Shown one piece after another: positions 10,230 through 19,068 of a DNA stretch of 26,381 bases. Source of the stretch: Heterobasidion occidentale (lineage: Eukaryota; Basidiomycota; Agaricomycetes; Russulales; Bondarzewiaceae); the NCBI GenBank assembly GCA_039111635.1, contig JBCAQO010000110.1, positions 1 to 26,381 of the forward strand. The letters are read 5' to 3'. The position numbers and the translations under genes are program-made. Every line of letters starts with the position of its first letter. The first letter of the stretch is position 1. The notes beneath the pieces were generated by a model. The model was not told the DNA's origin. It saw nothing but the letters and a program-made list of their open reading frames with translations, and made no database searches.

Positions 10230-11432
10230 ATGCGACCCTCTCGTTTCCACACTCAGCTGCCTGATGCCCATAGCAATCCGGCCCCAGCCATTAAACCCTA
10301 CCCCCCGCATCTCACTCCTGCCGTCTCTCCTTTGCGTCCCCACTGTAGCGCGGTTGACCGTCTCATTCAGTGGCGCCCAGAGAACACCGCCCCGCGCTCC
10401 AACACTGCACTTTCCCCAGCTGACGAAGACCGCATAAAAGACATCATGGGCCGTGGCTGGGAACGTTCCACCCTGAGTACATACGCCGCAGGCCTTCTCG
10501 CGTTCCACGTTGCTTGCGACGACAAGGGTTTCCGTGAGGCTGAGCGCGCGCCCGCCTCCACAGACGTCATATTATACTTCATCTCCGCGCTCACAGGCGC
10601 TTATGCTGCTGGCACTATAAAAAACTATCTAGCCGGCGTCAGGGCTTGGCACATTATTCACCGCATGCAATGGACCCTCGAGGACGATCAAATCGAGGTC
10701 ATGATCCGGTCTGCCAAAACCATGGCCCCTGTGGCTTCCAAACGTAGACAGCGAGAGCCATACACCCCCAGCATCCTCATCGCCATCAAAAAGGAACTAG
10801 CCTTGTCCGATCCCCTCGACGCGGCCGTGTGGGCTTGCGCAACTTCGCTTTTCTATGGCGCCGCACGCGTAGGAGAACTGACCATCCCAAAGCTCGGGGC
10901 CTTCGACCCGGAACTCCACCTCCAGCGATCCAGCATCACCCACAAAGCTAGCCGCAATGGTGACGAGGTCACAGAGCTTTTTATTCCCCACACAAAGACA
11001 AACAAGGCCGGCGAAGCAATCTACTGGGCCCGACAGAATGACGAGTCCGACCCACACGCCGCTCTTTCTAACCATCTGTTTATAAATAACCCTCGCCCAG
11101 GCGAGCATCTTTTCACCCACACAGTCGCCGGGTCACGCCGCCCCCTCACTAGAAAGATATTCCTCTCCCGCATCTCCGCTGCTTCCACCGCTGCCAAGCA
11201 AAAGCCGCTTCACGGGCACAGCTTCCGCATCGGAGGCACCCTAGAGTATTTGTTACGGGGTGTACCCTTTGACACCATGCGGGCCAAAGGCCGCTGGGCC
11301 AGCTCTGCTTTCCTCGTCTACCTGCGAGACCACTCGGAGGTCATGGCACCCTACATGCAAGCCAACCCTGAGGTGCACAGCAGCCTTTTCCGCCTCACCG
11401 TTCGGCCCGAACTAGCACGCACCCCCCTTTGA
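10230..11432 (+). CDS. Retrotransposon tyrosine recombinase (YR)
   Basis: Intact frame of 400 codons from ATG 10230; the same frame is open farther upstream, overlapping RNase H, so it may be made as a fusion or from a spliced RNA. N-terminal SAM-like part: ERSTLSTYAAGLLAFHVACD and AGTIKNYLAGVRAWH. Catalytic part: Arg I in GAARVGELTIP (about 10860), a lysine-rich beta region, HGHSFRIGG (H-x-x-R, about 11210), GRWASSAF, and the nucleophile Tyr in FLVYLRDH (about 11320). This R..HxxR..[HW]..Y set defines tyrosine recombinases. The enzyme is expected to integrate the circular cDNA at short core sites. The absence of frame breaks over 1.2 kb contrasts with gag and RT. Confidence 0.93.
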   Translation: MRPSRFHTQLPDAHSNPAPAIKPYPPHLTPAVSPLRPHCSAVDRLIQWRPENTAPRSNTALSPADEDRIKDIMGRGWERSTLSTYAAGLLAFHVACDDKGFREAERAPASTDVILYFISALTGAYAAGTIKNYLAGVRAWHIIHRMQWTLEDDQIEVMIRSAKTMAPVASKRRQREPYTPSILIAIKKELALSDPLDAAVWACATSLFYGAARVGELTIPKLGAFDPELHLQRSSITHKASRNGDEVTELFIPHTKTNKAGEAIYWARQNDESDPHAALSNHLFINNPRPGEHLFTHTVAGSRRPLTRKIFLSRISAASTAAKQKPLHGHSFRIGGTLEYLLRGVPFDTMRAKGRWASSAFLVYLRDHSEVMAPYMQANPEVHSSLFRLTVRPELARTPL

Positions 11433-11510
11433 ACAGGTTCGTCGTCGCCTTCCTACCATAGTGGGAATCCAGGCCAGCCTAGACGCGTCGCCAACTCCTA
11501 CCAATCGGGT

Positions 11511-11781
11511 ATCGCGGCTGACCTCTTTCTTCCCCCGTTTTCTGTTTAGACGTTCTTTCTGCTGCGCGTCGGAAAGCCTCGCAGGCTTTCGCCCACCCCC
11601 GTCTCTTTGCCATGCAATTTTGCTCGGACTATTTCTCGTTCACGCGCTGTCTCACCGCTTTCGGTCGTCATGTTCTGCTTACATACATACTCCTCTCGCA
11701 ATGTCAGTTGTTTGATCTGCCCTCACTCGCGCGTGCATCAAACAACTCCCCCCATCCGCAAGGATCACCAAAACCATAGAT
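11511..11781 (+). repeat. Retrotransposon split direct repeat B1
   Basis: This 271-base repeat is matched by 13062-13334 with a 2-base difference (an AC dinucleotide near 11690). It holds a perfect hairpin GAAAGCCT-CGC-AGGCTTTC (11572-11590) and a 10-bp inverted pair GTTGTTTGAT/ATCAAACAAC (11707-11716 and 11737-11746). Its last two bases are shared with A2. Confidence 0.92.
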
Positions 11782-11938
11782 TGTTTTCTAAGGTTCCACG
11801 AGGCACGACCGGAACCCTAGAATTAGGTCTATGGTTGATGAGGGTTCCGCTGCCGGCTCCCACGCAGTGCCAGCAGCAACTCTCATCCTTTTCCTCTCGT
11901 TGAGCTGCCCAAGCAGCTAACTCATTCCTTTGCATTTA
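11780..11938 (+). repeat. Retrotransposon split direct repeat A2
   Basis: Internal copy of the left terminus, 159 bases, identical by eye to A1. It follows B1 directly with an AT overlap, marking the circle-junction sequence used as template to complete the ends. Confidence 0.92.
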
Positions 11939-12133
11939 CCCTCCCTCCACTCCCCAAAGAAATCGGGCAGCAATCCTAGTGCATTAAACCCATTCATACA
12001 TGCCACATAATCATAACGTAAAATTACTCGCTTTCCTGGAAAAAATAAGCGCCTCCCTTTCCATATCAACCTCGCCGCTCCATGCATTTTTTCTTCATCC
12101 CATACCTTGCACTGTCTTCCTTCTCACCAACCC

Positions 12134-12817
12134 ATGTCTTCCTCCATGCAACTCCACCTTCCTCCTGATGCACGGATCGTCGCCGGATCCCTTGATGACC
12201 CATCGCACCTCATAATTTTCTATGGCACTGAAGTCGCCGCCGAAACGCCTTCGCCATTAGATTACCCTTCCCCCCCTCCATCTCCATCCCCTTCTTCTCA
12301 GCACCCATCTGCATCTCCACTCAGGAAGACATCCCTCATTCCCATCCATGCACGATTGGCTGCACAGGCTGGCTCCCCAGTTGACCCTTCAATCTGGAAC
12401 GTCACATGTCGCCCTAGTGAGCGCATCCGCCTGGGCATCCCAGTCACCCTCATAAGCACCCGTGTCAGTACACCCTTCTCTGGAACTCCCCGACGCATCA
12501 GGACCATAGAGCGCGACTGGATAGAGTTTTGGTTGGAAGGGACTGACAACGAGTGCACCGCTCTCTTATGTACTCCGAGGGCATGGGCAGTCGTGCCCTG
12601 GCACATCACTCTGCTCCGCCTCGTCCTCAACCCCTGGTTATCTAACACCACCCCCCCCCTACCGAGCCACCGGCTCCTCGCACCAAATATCACATGGGAG
12701 CACTGCTCCCACATCCGCCCCCTCATTGGTCACCGTCACCGTCGTTGCTTACCAGGCGAAGTCGCGGCGGAACAAGTCAGCAGGCTTCCCACCTCGCCTA
12801 GCTTCCTCACTTTATAA
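12134..12817 (+). CDS. Accessory ORF of unknown function between A2 and B2 of the retrotransposon
   Basis: Intact ORF of 227 residues beginning MSSSMQLHLPPDARIVAGSL. It has a Pro/Ser-rich low-complexity stretch (about residues 40-60), then a more ordered region with IWNVTCRPSERIRLGI, IERDWIEFWLEG, AWAVVPWHITLLRLVLNPW and NITWEHCSHIRPLIGHRHRR. The Trp content and basic tail suggest a folded, possibly nucleic-acid-binding protein, but I recognise no domain. It has no RT, YR, zinc-knuckle or SGNH-hydrolase motif. Its frame is clean over nearly 700 bases and its base composition matches the rest of the element. The position outside the gag-RT-YR block but within the terminal repeats implies a separate or read-through transcript. 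Confidence 0.6.
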   Translation: MSSSMQLHLPPDARIVAGSLDDPSHLIIFYGTEVAAETPSPLDYPSPPPSPSPSSQHPSASPLRKTSLIPIHARLAAQAGSPVDPSIWNVTCRPSERIRLGIPVTLISTRVSTPFSGTPRRIRTIERDWIEFWLEGTDNECTALLCTPRAWAVVPWHITLLRLVLNPWLSNTTPPLPSHRLLAPNITWEHCSHIRPLIGHRHRRCLPGEVAAEQVSRLPTSPSFLTL

Positions 12818-13040
12818 GCATGGGCTTATTGCCCACCCCTATCTCCTTTTCTCCGCATCAGATACTTGCACATGCTACCAATTGCATTTTGCCCATGTCG
12901 TTCCTTCCGTACCTACCATTAATTTTCTCTGTCCTTAAACCCACCCACCCTCCTTGTCTTTCTCCCTTTGCACGCATTTGGACGCTCAGCTGAGAAGCGA
13001 CGTCTCGGGAATGCGCCTACCCGCTGATAGGGCAGGCGCC

Positions 13041-13068
13041 CCGCGATGGCCCCACCCTCCCATCGCGG
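13041..13068. other. Perfect hairpin at the start of repeat B2
   Basis: CCGCGATGG (13041-13049) pairs with CCATCGCGG (13060-13068) across a C-rich loop and straddles the first bases of B2. The left arm is absent beside B1. Confidence 0.6.
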
Positions 13069-13334
13069 CTGACCTCTTTCTTCCCCCGTTTTCTGTTTAG
13101 ACGTTCTTTCTGCTGCGCGTCGGAAAGCCTCGCAGGCTTTCGCCCACCCCCGTCTCTTTGCCATGCAATTTTGCTCGGACTATTTCTCGTTCACGCGCTG
13201 TCTCACCGCTTTCGGTCGTCATGTTCTGCTTACACATACATACTCCTCTCGCAATGTCAGTTGTTTGATCTGCCCTCACTCGCGCGTGCATCAAACAACT
13301 CCCCCCATCCGCAAGGATCACCAAAACCATAGAT
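13062..13334 (+). repeat. Retrotransposon split direct repeat B2 (right terminus)
   Basis: A 273-base right end, matching B1 apart from a 2-base insertion in an AC/CA-rich spot. It ends CATAGAT and is followed directly by host sequence CACTGTTG. It carries the same two hairpins as B1. Confidence 0.92.
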
Positions 13335-13509
13335 CACTGTTGTTGCCTTATTCGTTTCTCTGACGACTTTATTGCTCATCCAATGGGCACAGCCCTCTGG
13401 CGTTGAGGTATGAGCATAAATTTTCTACGACACTACAAACTAAAAGTACGAAGACATTGAGTACAGACTACGGAAACAATTACTAACCACCCTCTCCTAA
13501 CATTGAAGT

Positions 13510-16266
13510 CTATAATTTCGCCCGTGCTTCCATGGCTACCTCGGTCCTGGTCTCCGCTCTGGGGTTTGTGGCCTTTGCCTTCGCTCTCAGAGCTCTCGCC
13601 TTGTCACGTAACAGCCTCCTCAGCAGCTTGCCACTGGGAGTCTTCGGAATGACGTCGAGGAATTCAACCCCACCGTAAGCCACTTGTACTTGACATTTGT
13701 GTCGGACACATGCTGCGGAAACCCCCGGGGTGAGCATCACCCAAGTCTATAAATGTCAGCAGCTTACCTTCGAAATGGCGGATCTCATGTTATCTGCTTC
13801 CCATGCACTATTGTGGATGCGTTGAGCGGCATGGGCACGCATGACGATAAATGCAAAGGGAATCTCGCCACTGAATTCATCGGGCACGCCTACAACGCAG
13901 GCGTCGGCGATGTCAGGGTGACCAAGCAGATGCCCTTCTAATTCTGCTGGTGCCACCTGGAAGCCTCGCACTTTGATCATTTCCTAAAACTAGAGGGTCA
14001 GATCGCCAGGAGTCTGATCTGAGATCATGAACTCTGACCTTGAGGCGATCGACGATGTAGAATTCATCATTAGATTCGTTGTAGATGACTTCATCGCCTG
14101 TCTTGACCCATCTAAAGGCCATTCAAAAGCCATCAGAACTTGACAATAGGCTTCGAGATTCGGATATTATGGCTCACCCGTTGAGAACGTTGCACTTGTC
14201 CTACAGCAATATAGTCAAAAAAGAGCCCGGAAAGTTCTTCGGAGAATACATACTCTTTCTCATTACGACGTAACCGAGAGCGTTTGACGGGCTGTGAACG
14301 ATCAGTTCTCCGGTCTCGCCGGGTTTCGCTAACGTCCCATCTGCTTTCACGACACGAACCGCAACTCCAGGTAATAAGGTGCCCACGCTCCCAGACCTAT
14401 CAACCCCGTGATGCGGAGGTCAAAAGTAACGGCAGTGCATGTTTCTGTCATGCCTGCACACCGTCACTTAGTAAACGAACGAACGACTAAAATATGTGTA
14501 ATACCGTATCCCTGCCCGATGGCCGAACTCGGTAGGATATAGGCCAGTTGCCCTATGAGCTCGGAAGAGAGCGGTGCCGCGCCGCTGACGCAGAACCGAA
14601 CGCGACTAAGATCATACTGCTTGACGATCGGATGCTGAACATCGCGAATCGCCAGTTAACTTTAGCCCCAAGGAGATCAGATCAGGGAGTACCTTGCAAA
14701 GAAGAACGATCATGGGTGGAACAACACTATAGCCCGAGGATTTCTCAGATCGCTCGCAGACGCCCAGGAAGTCAAGAACACTCACAAAAGATGTGTTATC
14801 TTATATCGCACGATGCTGTCAAGAAAGCGAGGAAAGTCGAATTTAGGGACGATGACCAGAGCCATCTGCATGCAGCGCTGTTAGAGTGCTCGACAAGATA
14901 CCACGCTAATTTGACTGACTGCCTCAAAGATTGGTTTATGAAGCTAGAGACAATCATGAGTCGGAAATCAAATCAAGGGAGATTGAAAGGAACATACGAT
15001 CACTACGAGTCCATATATATCTTCTCAGAAGTTAGACAGGTGAAAATGAACACAGGAGCACACGACTTACGAGAAAACGGTAGCACTGGGTAGCACTTGT
15101 CAATTCACGCGTCAAATCAAAAGGAAGACAGCTCACCAGCGACCGCGACATCACCACGCCTAAACCTACGTTCCTCTGCGGGCGTTCCCAACTTCGTTTC
15201 TGCGTCGCTATGATGAGCGACCAGTTGTACCACGTTCGCAATCAGCGCATAGTGTGCTATTGCGACCGCCTTGCGATAATATACGTTCAGCCGTTCTCTT
15301 CATAAGACAGTGATCATTACCTTAGGGTTTCCTGTCGTCCCACTCGACATGCACAGCAGTGCCAGCTTCATTTTGGCCTCTCCCGGCGCCAATCTTTTTT
15401 CGACAAAATTGCATCGCTGAGTCAAGCCGTCCTCGATCAATTCGGGCACAGATGGGTGCGATGGCGTAGCGTGTAGTGGGGAAGAGGCCCGATCTAGTAT
15501 GATGATACGCTCGGAGCTGATCCCGACTCGGCGGCAAGCTTCTGCTGCCGTGTGGAGAAACGACGAATGAACGACGACAAACGATGAGCGTGTGATCTGG
15601 AGCTGATGCACGAGCTCCTCGGTGGTGTAACTCGCGTTGGAGGGCCTAGTAAAATCGAAGCAAGACACGTTGGTACGATCGACTTGTTTGATATATAAAG
15701 CCTTGAGGCGCAAAACTTTACTTACGTGATAACACCACCCAGTCGGTGAACTGCCCAAAGGACGACAGCATAATCTGAGAACGGCGAAGTCTGATTAGGG
15801 GGATGAGGATCCGAGATTGCGGAACGAGGCTTACCGACATGATTTGGAGAAAACAGACAGACTATAAACGGGTAGAAGCTGTCACTTATGTGTCAAGCAA
15901 CACCTCGTTACCTAGAGACTCACCAACTTCTTCTTGATCTGGTCGGTGCGTGCAAGGGAAAATCAATCCTTGTCCATGACACGAAGAATTCCGACGCACC
16001 AAAGCCGAATCTGAGGCTCAAGCTGTTTGCGAGACCATATGCTCGTGTACGTGCCTACAAAGCCTTTAGCTTGCGCACACTTAGCGACGAAGAAGACAAA
16101 CGTACTTCCTCTAGCCCTATCTTTCTCCCGTTGTCATCGTCGATGAATATAGGCGTAGTGGCCTCTCGAACGGGACGCAGTGGATGGTGATAGTCCAAGA
16201 AAACTGAGGAATCGTCAAGTTATCAGGGATGAAAGGAATGGGTGCTTGGGAGTAAATTTCTGCCAT
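13510..16266 (-). CDS. 4-coumarate-CoA ligase-like / acyl-CoA synthetase, copy 2, frames broken
   Basis: Paralogue of the gene at 512-3217 with a near-identical exon plan. Start [20 protein letters not shown] at 16266; stop at 13510. Landmarks: [47 protein letters not shown], the P-loop SSGTTGNPK (about 15330), [86 protein letters not shown] and TPSGKLLRR with the A10 lysine. The C-terminus EARAKL ends in AKL, a classical PTS1, so the enzyme probably acts in peroxisomes. One-base frame breaks lie at about 16195, 14404-14407, 14180-14188, 14267-14270 and 13673-13674, mostly missing G or C. An LHKPIFEA segment (about 14930) stands where relatives have LHFLLFCG, suggesting divergence there. Substrate is unknown. 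Confidence 0.85.
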
Positions 16267-16883
16267 GGCTCTTGTGTGGGAGGGATAAATTCGTAGAATA
16301 AGGCGTTGGGATTAGATGAGGCATTATATGGAGCTTAAATACTCTGCTGAGCGGACGGTCATGGTATCTAGAAGGGCAGCCGTAATCAGGCAGGAGGATC
16401 ATGCGACTCCATCTATTAGATTCGCATGAGGGAAAAAATCACGCAAAAAACGTTGAACTTGGACCACATGTGGATCACCAATGTCGCCGAGGCTAGCCCA
16501 CGGGTTGGTTCGCTAATAGTACAAGGAATGCTGATGGCTGCCGCACGCTGGACCCATCCGATAGCAGGGCTCAGCTAGATGAAAATTGATAAACATTTGC
16601 GAGAAGAGGTTACACACGTTATGGGACGCGTTCTGTAGAAGACTAACGTGAGTGTCTGTAGCCGGCGCCGCGGACGGCATACGCGATGCCACGCTGCTCG
16701 ACACATTCCGGGCGGCATAGTCTCCTTACCGGAGATTAGATTAGATGTGAGCGGCTGCGCGATCAACAACCAGTGATCAAACTGTGATCAACCGCGCAGT
16801 CGACATCCCCTCCGCTTGAGTCGCACAGCGAACTCTCTCGCAGGTCCCATGGTGGTCCTACATAGCCCTCATTCACCTCAGCC
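16267..16883. promoter_or_regulatory. Divergent promoter region between 4CL-like copy 2 and the CN-hydrolase gene
   Basis: Start codons at 16266 (-) and 16884 (+) face away from each other, so the 617 bases between are a shared upstream region. At 16755-16799 a 7-bp inverted repeat (CTGCGCG/CGCGCAG) encloses three GATCA boxes (16761, 16775, 16786), about 100 bases before the plus-strand start. No coding frame with splice signals is evident. Confidence 0.5.
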
Positions 16884-18694
16884 ATGTTCACTCAACAGCT
16901 GAGTGTTCTGCTCCCTCTCTTCATTTTCGCATCTGCCTCCGTCGCCTTAGGGCCATCGCCCTCGTTCGTCTCACTAGCAATCACATTGACGTTAGTGCGC
17001 GTCTACGTCTCCCAGGCCCTCTCCCTGAACATTGGACAGCAAACACTTCATTCCGTTATTCTTTGGCTTTGTCTGTCGCTCGCGACGACCGTGGCTCATG
17101 TTCTCCCAGCTACGTCCGCACTGTCGTCTGCCTGGACGTCTCTAGCATTGCTCCACTTGATATCGTCTCTGGTATCCTTCGTCACCCTAGCCACAATAGG
17201 CTTGGAGATCCGGTTAAGCCAGCAGCTTCACTCTTCATGCTCTAGAGTCGTCATCTTTCCTGTTTTGGGCAACCATCTGGCAGACGTTAGCCTTCAAAAG
17301 TCCGCTGGGGAGGCTGATCACGTGGAGTCCCGTTTTGGGCATCGAAAGCTACGAGTGGACGAAACCTGTCCTCGGGCCATGGGGAGTCGACTGGGTGGTA
17401 GCATCTTTCGCAGTCGTAGGTTCGGATGTGGTCGGCACGTGGTTGAGTAGCCGCGCTCAGCTCGACCATTTCCGTGATGAGCAGCTCATTGACATTGATG
17501 ACGAGCCCTCTAGCGAACAACGTCATGTTTCCCCTCATCTCTCGTCGGGTCCAAAACCCATTTTCGCACTCTCCACATTGCTTCTCCTATTGGCAGTACC
17601 GTCGTATTTTGTACATCCCCTTCCGCTCCCTCCTCTCTCCTCCTCGTCGACACCCATCACGGTCGGCTGCGTTCTGCCCCCGCCGCCCAAACCCAATGAC
17701 CACACTTCTGCCCTTGATCGATTCATTCTCGAATCACAACGTGTAGTACCCAGTGGTGCCAAGATCATGCTCTGGCCCGAAGGCGCGGTTCATTTTGAGA
17801 GTCCCGACGAGCGAGATAAAGCCATTTCCAAGGTCCGGCAGATGATAAAAGGACCCTATGTCGGAATTTCGTTTGTGGAGAATGCTCCTTCGGGCTGGCA
17901 AGGACATAGTCATACAGACAAAAAACGGATTGGTTTGGTCCTCGTCGGGCCCGATGGCCCGGTCTTCGAGTACTACAAGCGCAACTTAGTTCCTGGTGAG
18001 ATATCTGCAGCCTCGTATCATATCATGCGCTGATGGTCACACATTAGTGGCCGAATCGTTCAGCGCTGTTCCGTCATATGATCCCCCACGGTCTACCACC
18101 TACCCCTGCCGCCTCCGGCTCACACTAACAAGAGCGATTGGTCTCACAGTCCGCCTTATGTACGCCCAGTTCCCTTGACAGCATCCATCTGCCTTGACTT
18201 CGCGTCCCCGTCCACGTTTGCTGAGCTCCCGTCGCGCGCCTGCCCTGATTCTTGCGCCCGCCCGCACCTGGCACCCGGACGTCGGGCTGGCAATATGGAG
18301 GCAGGCGAAAGCGCGAGCGGAGGAAGCCGGTAGCATGGTCCTTTTTTGTGATGGTGGGCATGGCGGCGTGAGTGGCGTCGCAGGCCGGGGCATGAACGAG
18401 ATCATGCAGATTGGGAGCGGCTCCTGGACAAGGACGCTTGGTGTTCAATGGCCGTTTAATGAGCGCCGCACAGCGTACATATATGCCGGTAACTATACCG
18501 CGCTCATGACCCTGTGGGGTCTGGTAGGGCTTGTTTGGGCAGGGGAGTTTGTGAGGAGAGAATATGGGCTTGAAGAATTCGTGGAAATTTACCAGACATT
18601 AAGGGAGAGTGTCCCGGAGTTGGCAACGAGACTCAATGCCACCATTCGGAGTTGGAGGCAGAGGCGAGGCGAGGAGCAGCCTTTGTTGCAGTGA
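16884..18694 (+). CDS. Membrane carbon-nitrogen hydrolase, apolipoprotein N-acyltransferase-like
   Basis: Start MFTQQLSVLLPLFIFASASV opens about four hydrophobic helices (residues 1-110), then WSPVLGIESYEWTKP, more hydrophobic segments, and a nitrilase-fold domain. Catalytic candidates are Glu in MLWPEGAVHF, Lys in YYKRNLVP and Cys in ASICLDFASP, the Glu-Lys-Cys triad of the CN-hydrolase family. It ends with GVSGVAGRGMNEI, GSWTRTLGVQWPF and a C-terminal helix. The multi-pass N-terminus plus CN-hydrolase resembles bacterial Lnt, but the fungal substrate is unknown. One intron, 17996-18047. Frame breaks: T-run 17263-17266 (one base extra), CC 18099-18100 (one short) and about 18231-18240. The gene is divergent from 4CL copy 2. 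Confidence 0.75.
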
Positions 18695-19068
18695 CGACAT
18701 TTAATTTGCCTTTCCGTATTTGTTGCTGTCATGTTTTCGATGCTTTTAGCTGTGTTGTCCTTTGTCCTTGAGATTGGCTGTCTGTATACCACTGTACAAG
18801 TTTTGCAAGTGTGTGTCTCTATGTAACATGACCCTTGTAGACTACGGACCATATTTATGGAATCACAGGTGCAAGACGGTGGTGTGAGATCCCGCTGCTT
18901 CGGTTTATAAAAACTGAGGACGGGTCATTAATCAGTATCATTTTAGGGAAAGCTTGTACAAATCGTACAGAAGACATTGACGTGAACGTTGCGTATCGTA
19001 TGGTATCCTCATTAACGCAACTATGTGATGGAGATCACAGCAGTCCGCGCTCACCCAGGTGCGACAGC
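18695..19068. other. Intergenic between two converging genes
   Basis: Shared 3' flank of the plus-strand CN-hydrolase gene and the minus-strand permease gene. It is AT-richer than the coding sequence and should hold both polyadenylation regions. I see nothing else in it. Confidence 0.5.

Larger units (their letters stand above)
6412..13334 (+). mobile_element. Ngaro-like (DIRS order) tyrosine-recombinase retrotransposon, complete
   Basis: The element is bounded by split direct repeats: A1 (6412-6570), B1 (11511-11781), A2 (11780-11938) and B2 (13062-13334). B1 and A2 abut with a shared AT, as expected for YR retrotransposons that integrate from a circular DNA without target-site duplication. 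Inside are a zinc-knuckle gag-like ORF, RT-RNase H and a tyrosine recombinase, all on the plus strand, with no DDE integrase or protease, which rules out Gypsy or Copia. Unlike the usual B1-A2-B2 block, A2 and B2 are about 1.1 kb apart and enclose another ORF. The two A copies are identical by eye and the B copies differ by 2 bases, indicating recent insertion. The recombinase frame is intact; gag and RT carry single-base frame breaks. Confidence 0.93.

Noticed and set aside
10230..11432. Crypton-type DNA transposon
   Set aside because: A Crypton has a tyrosine recombinase but no reverse transcriptase; here RT, RNase H and split repeats are present.
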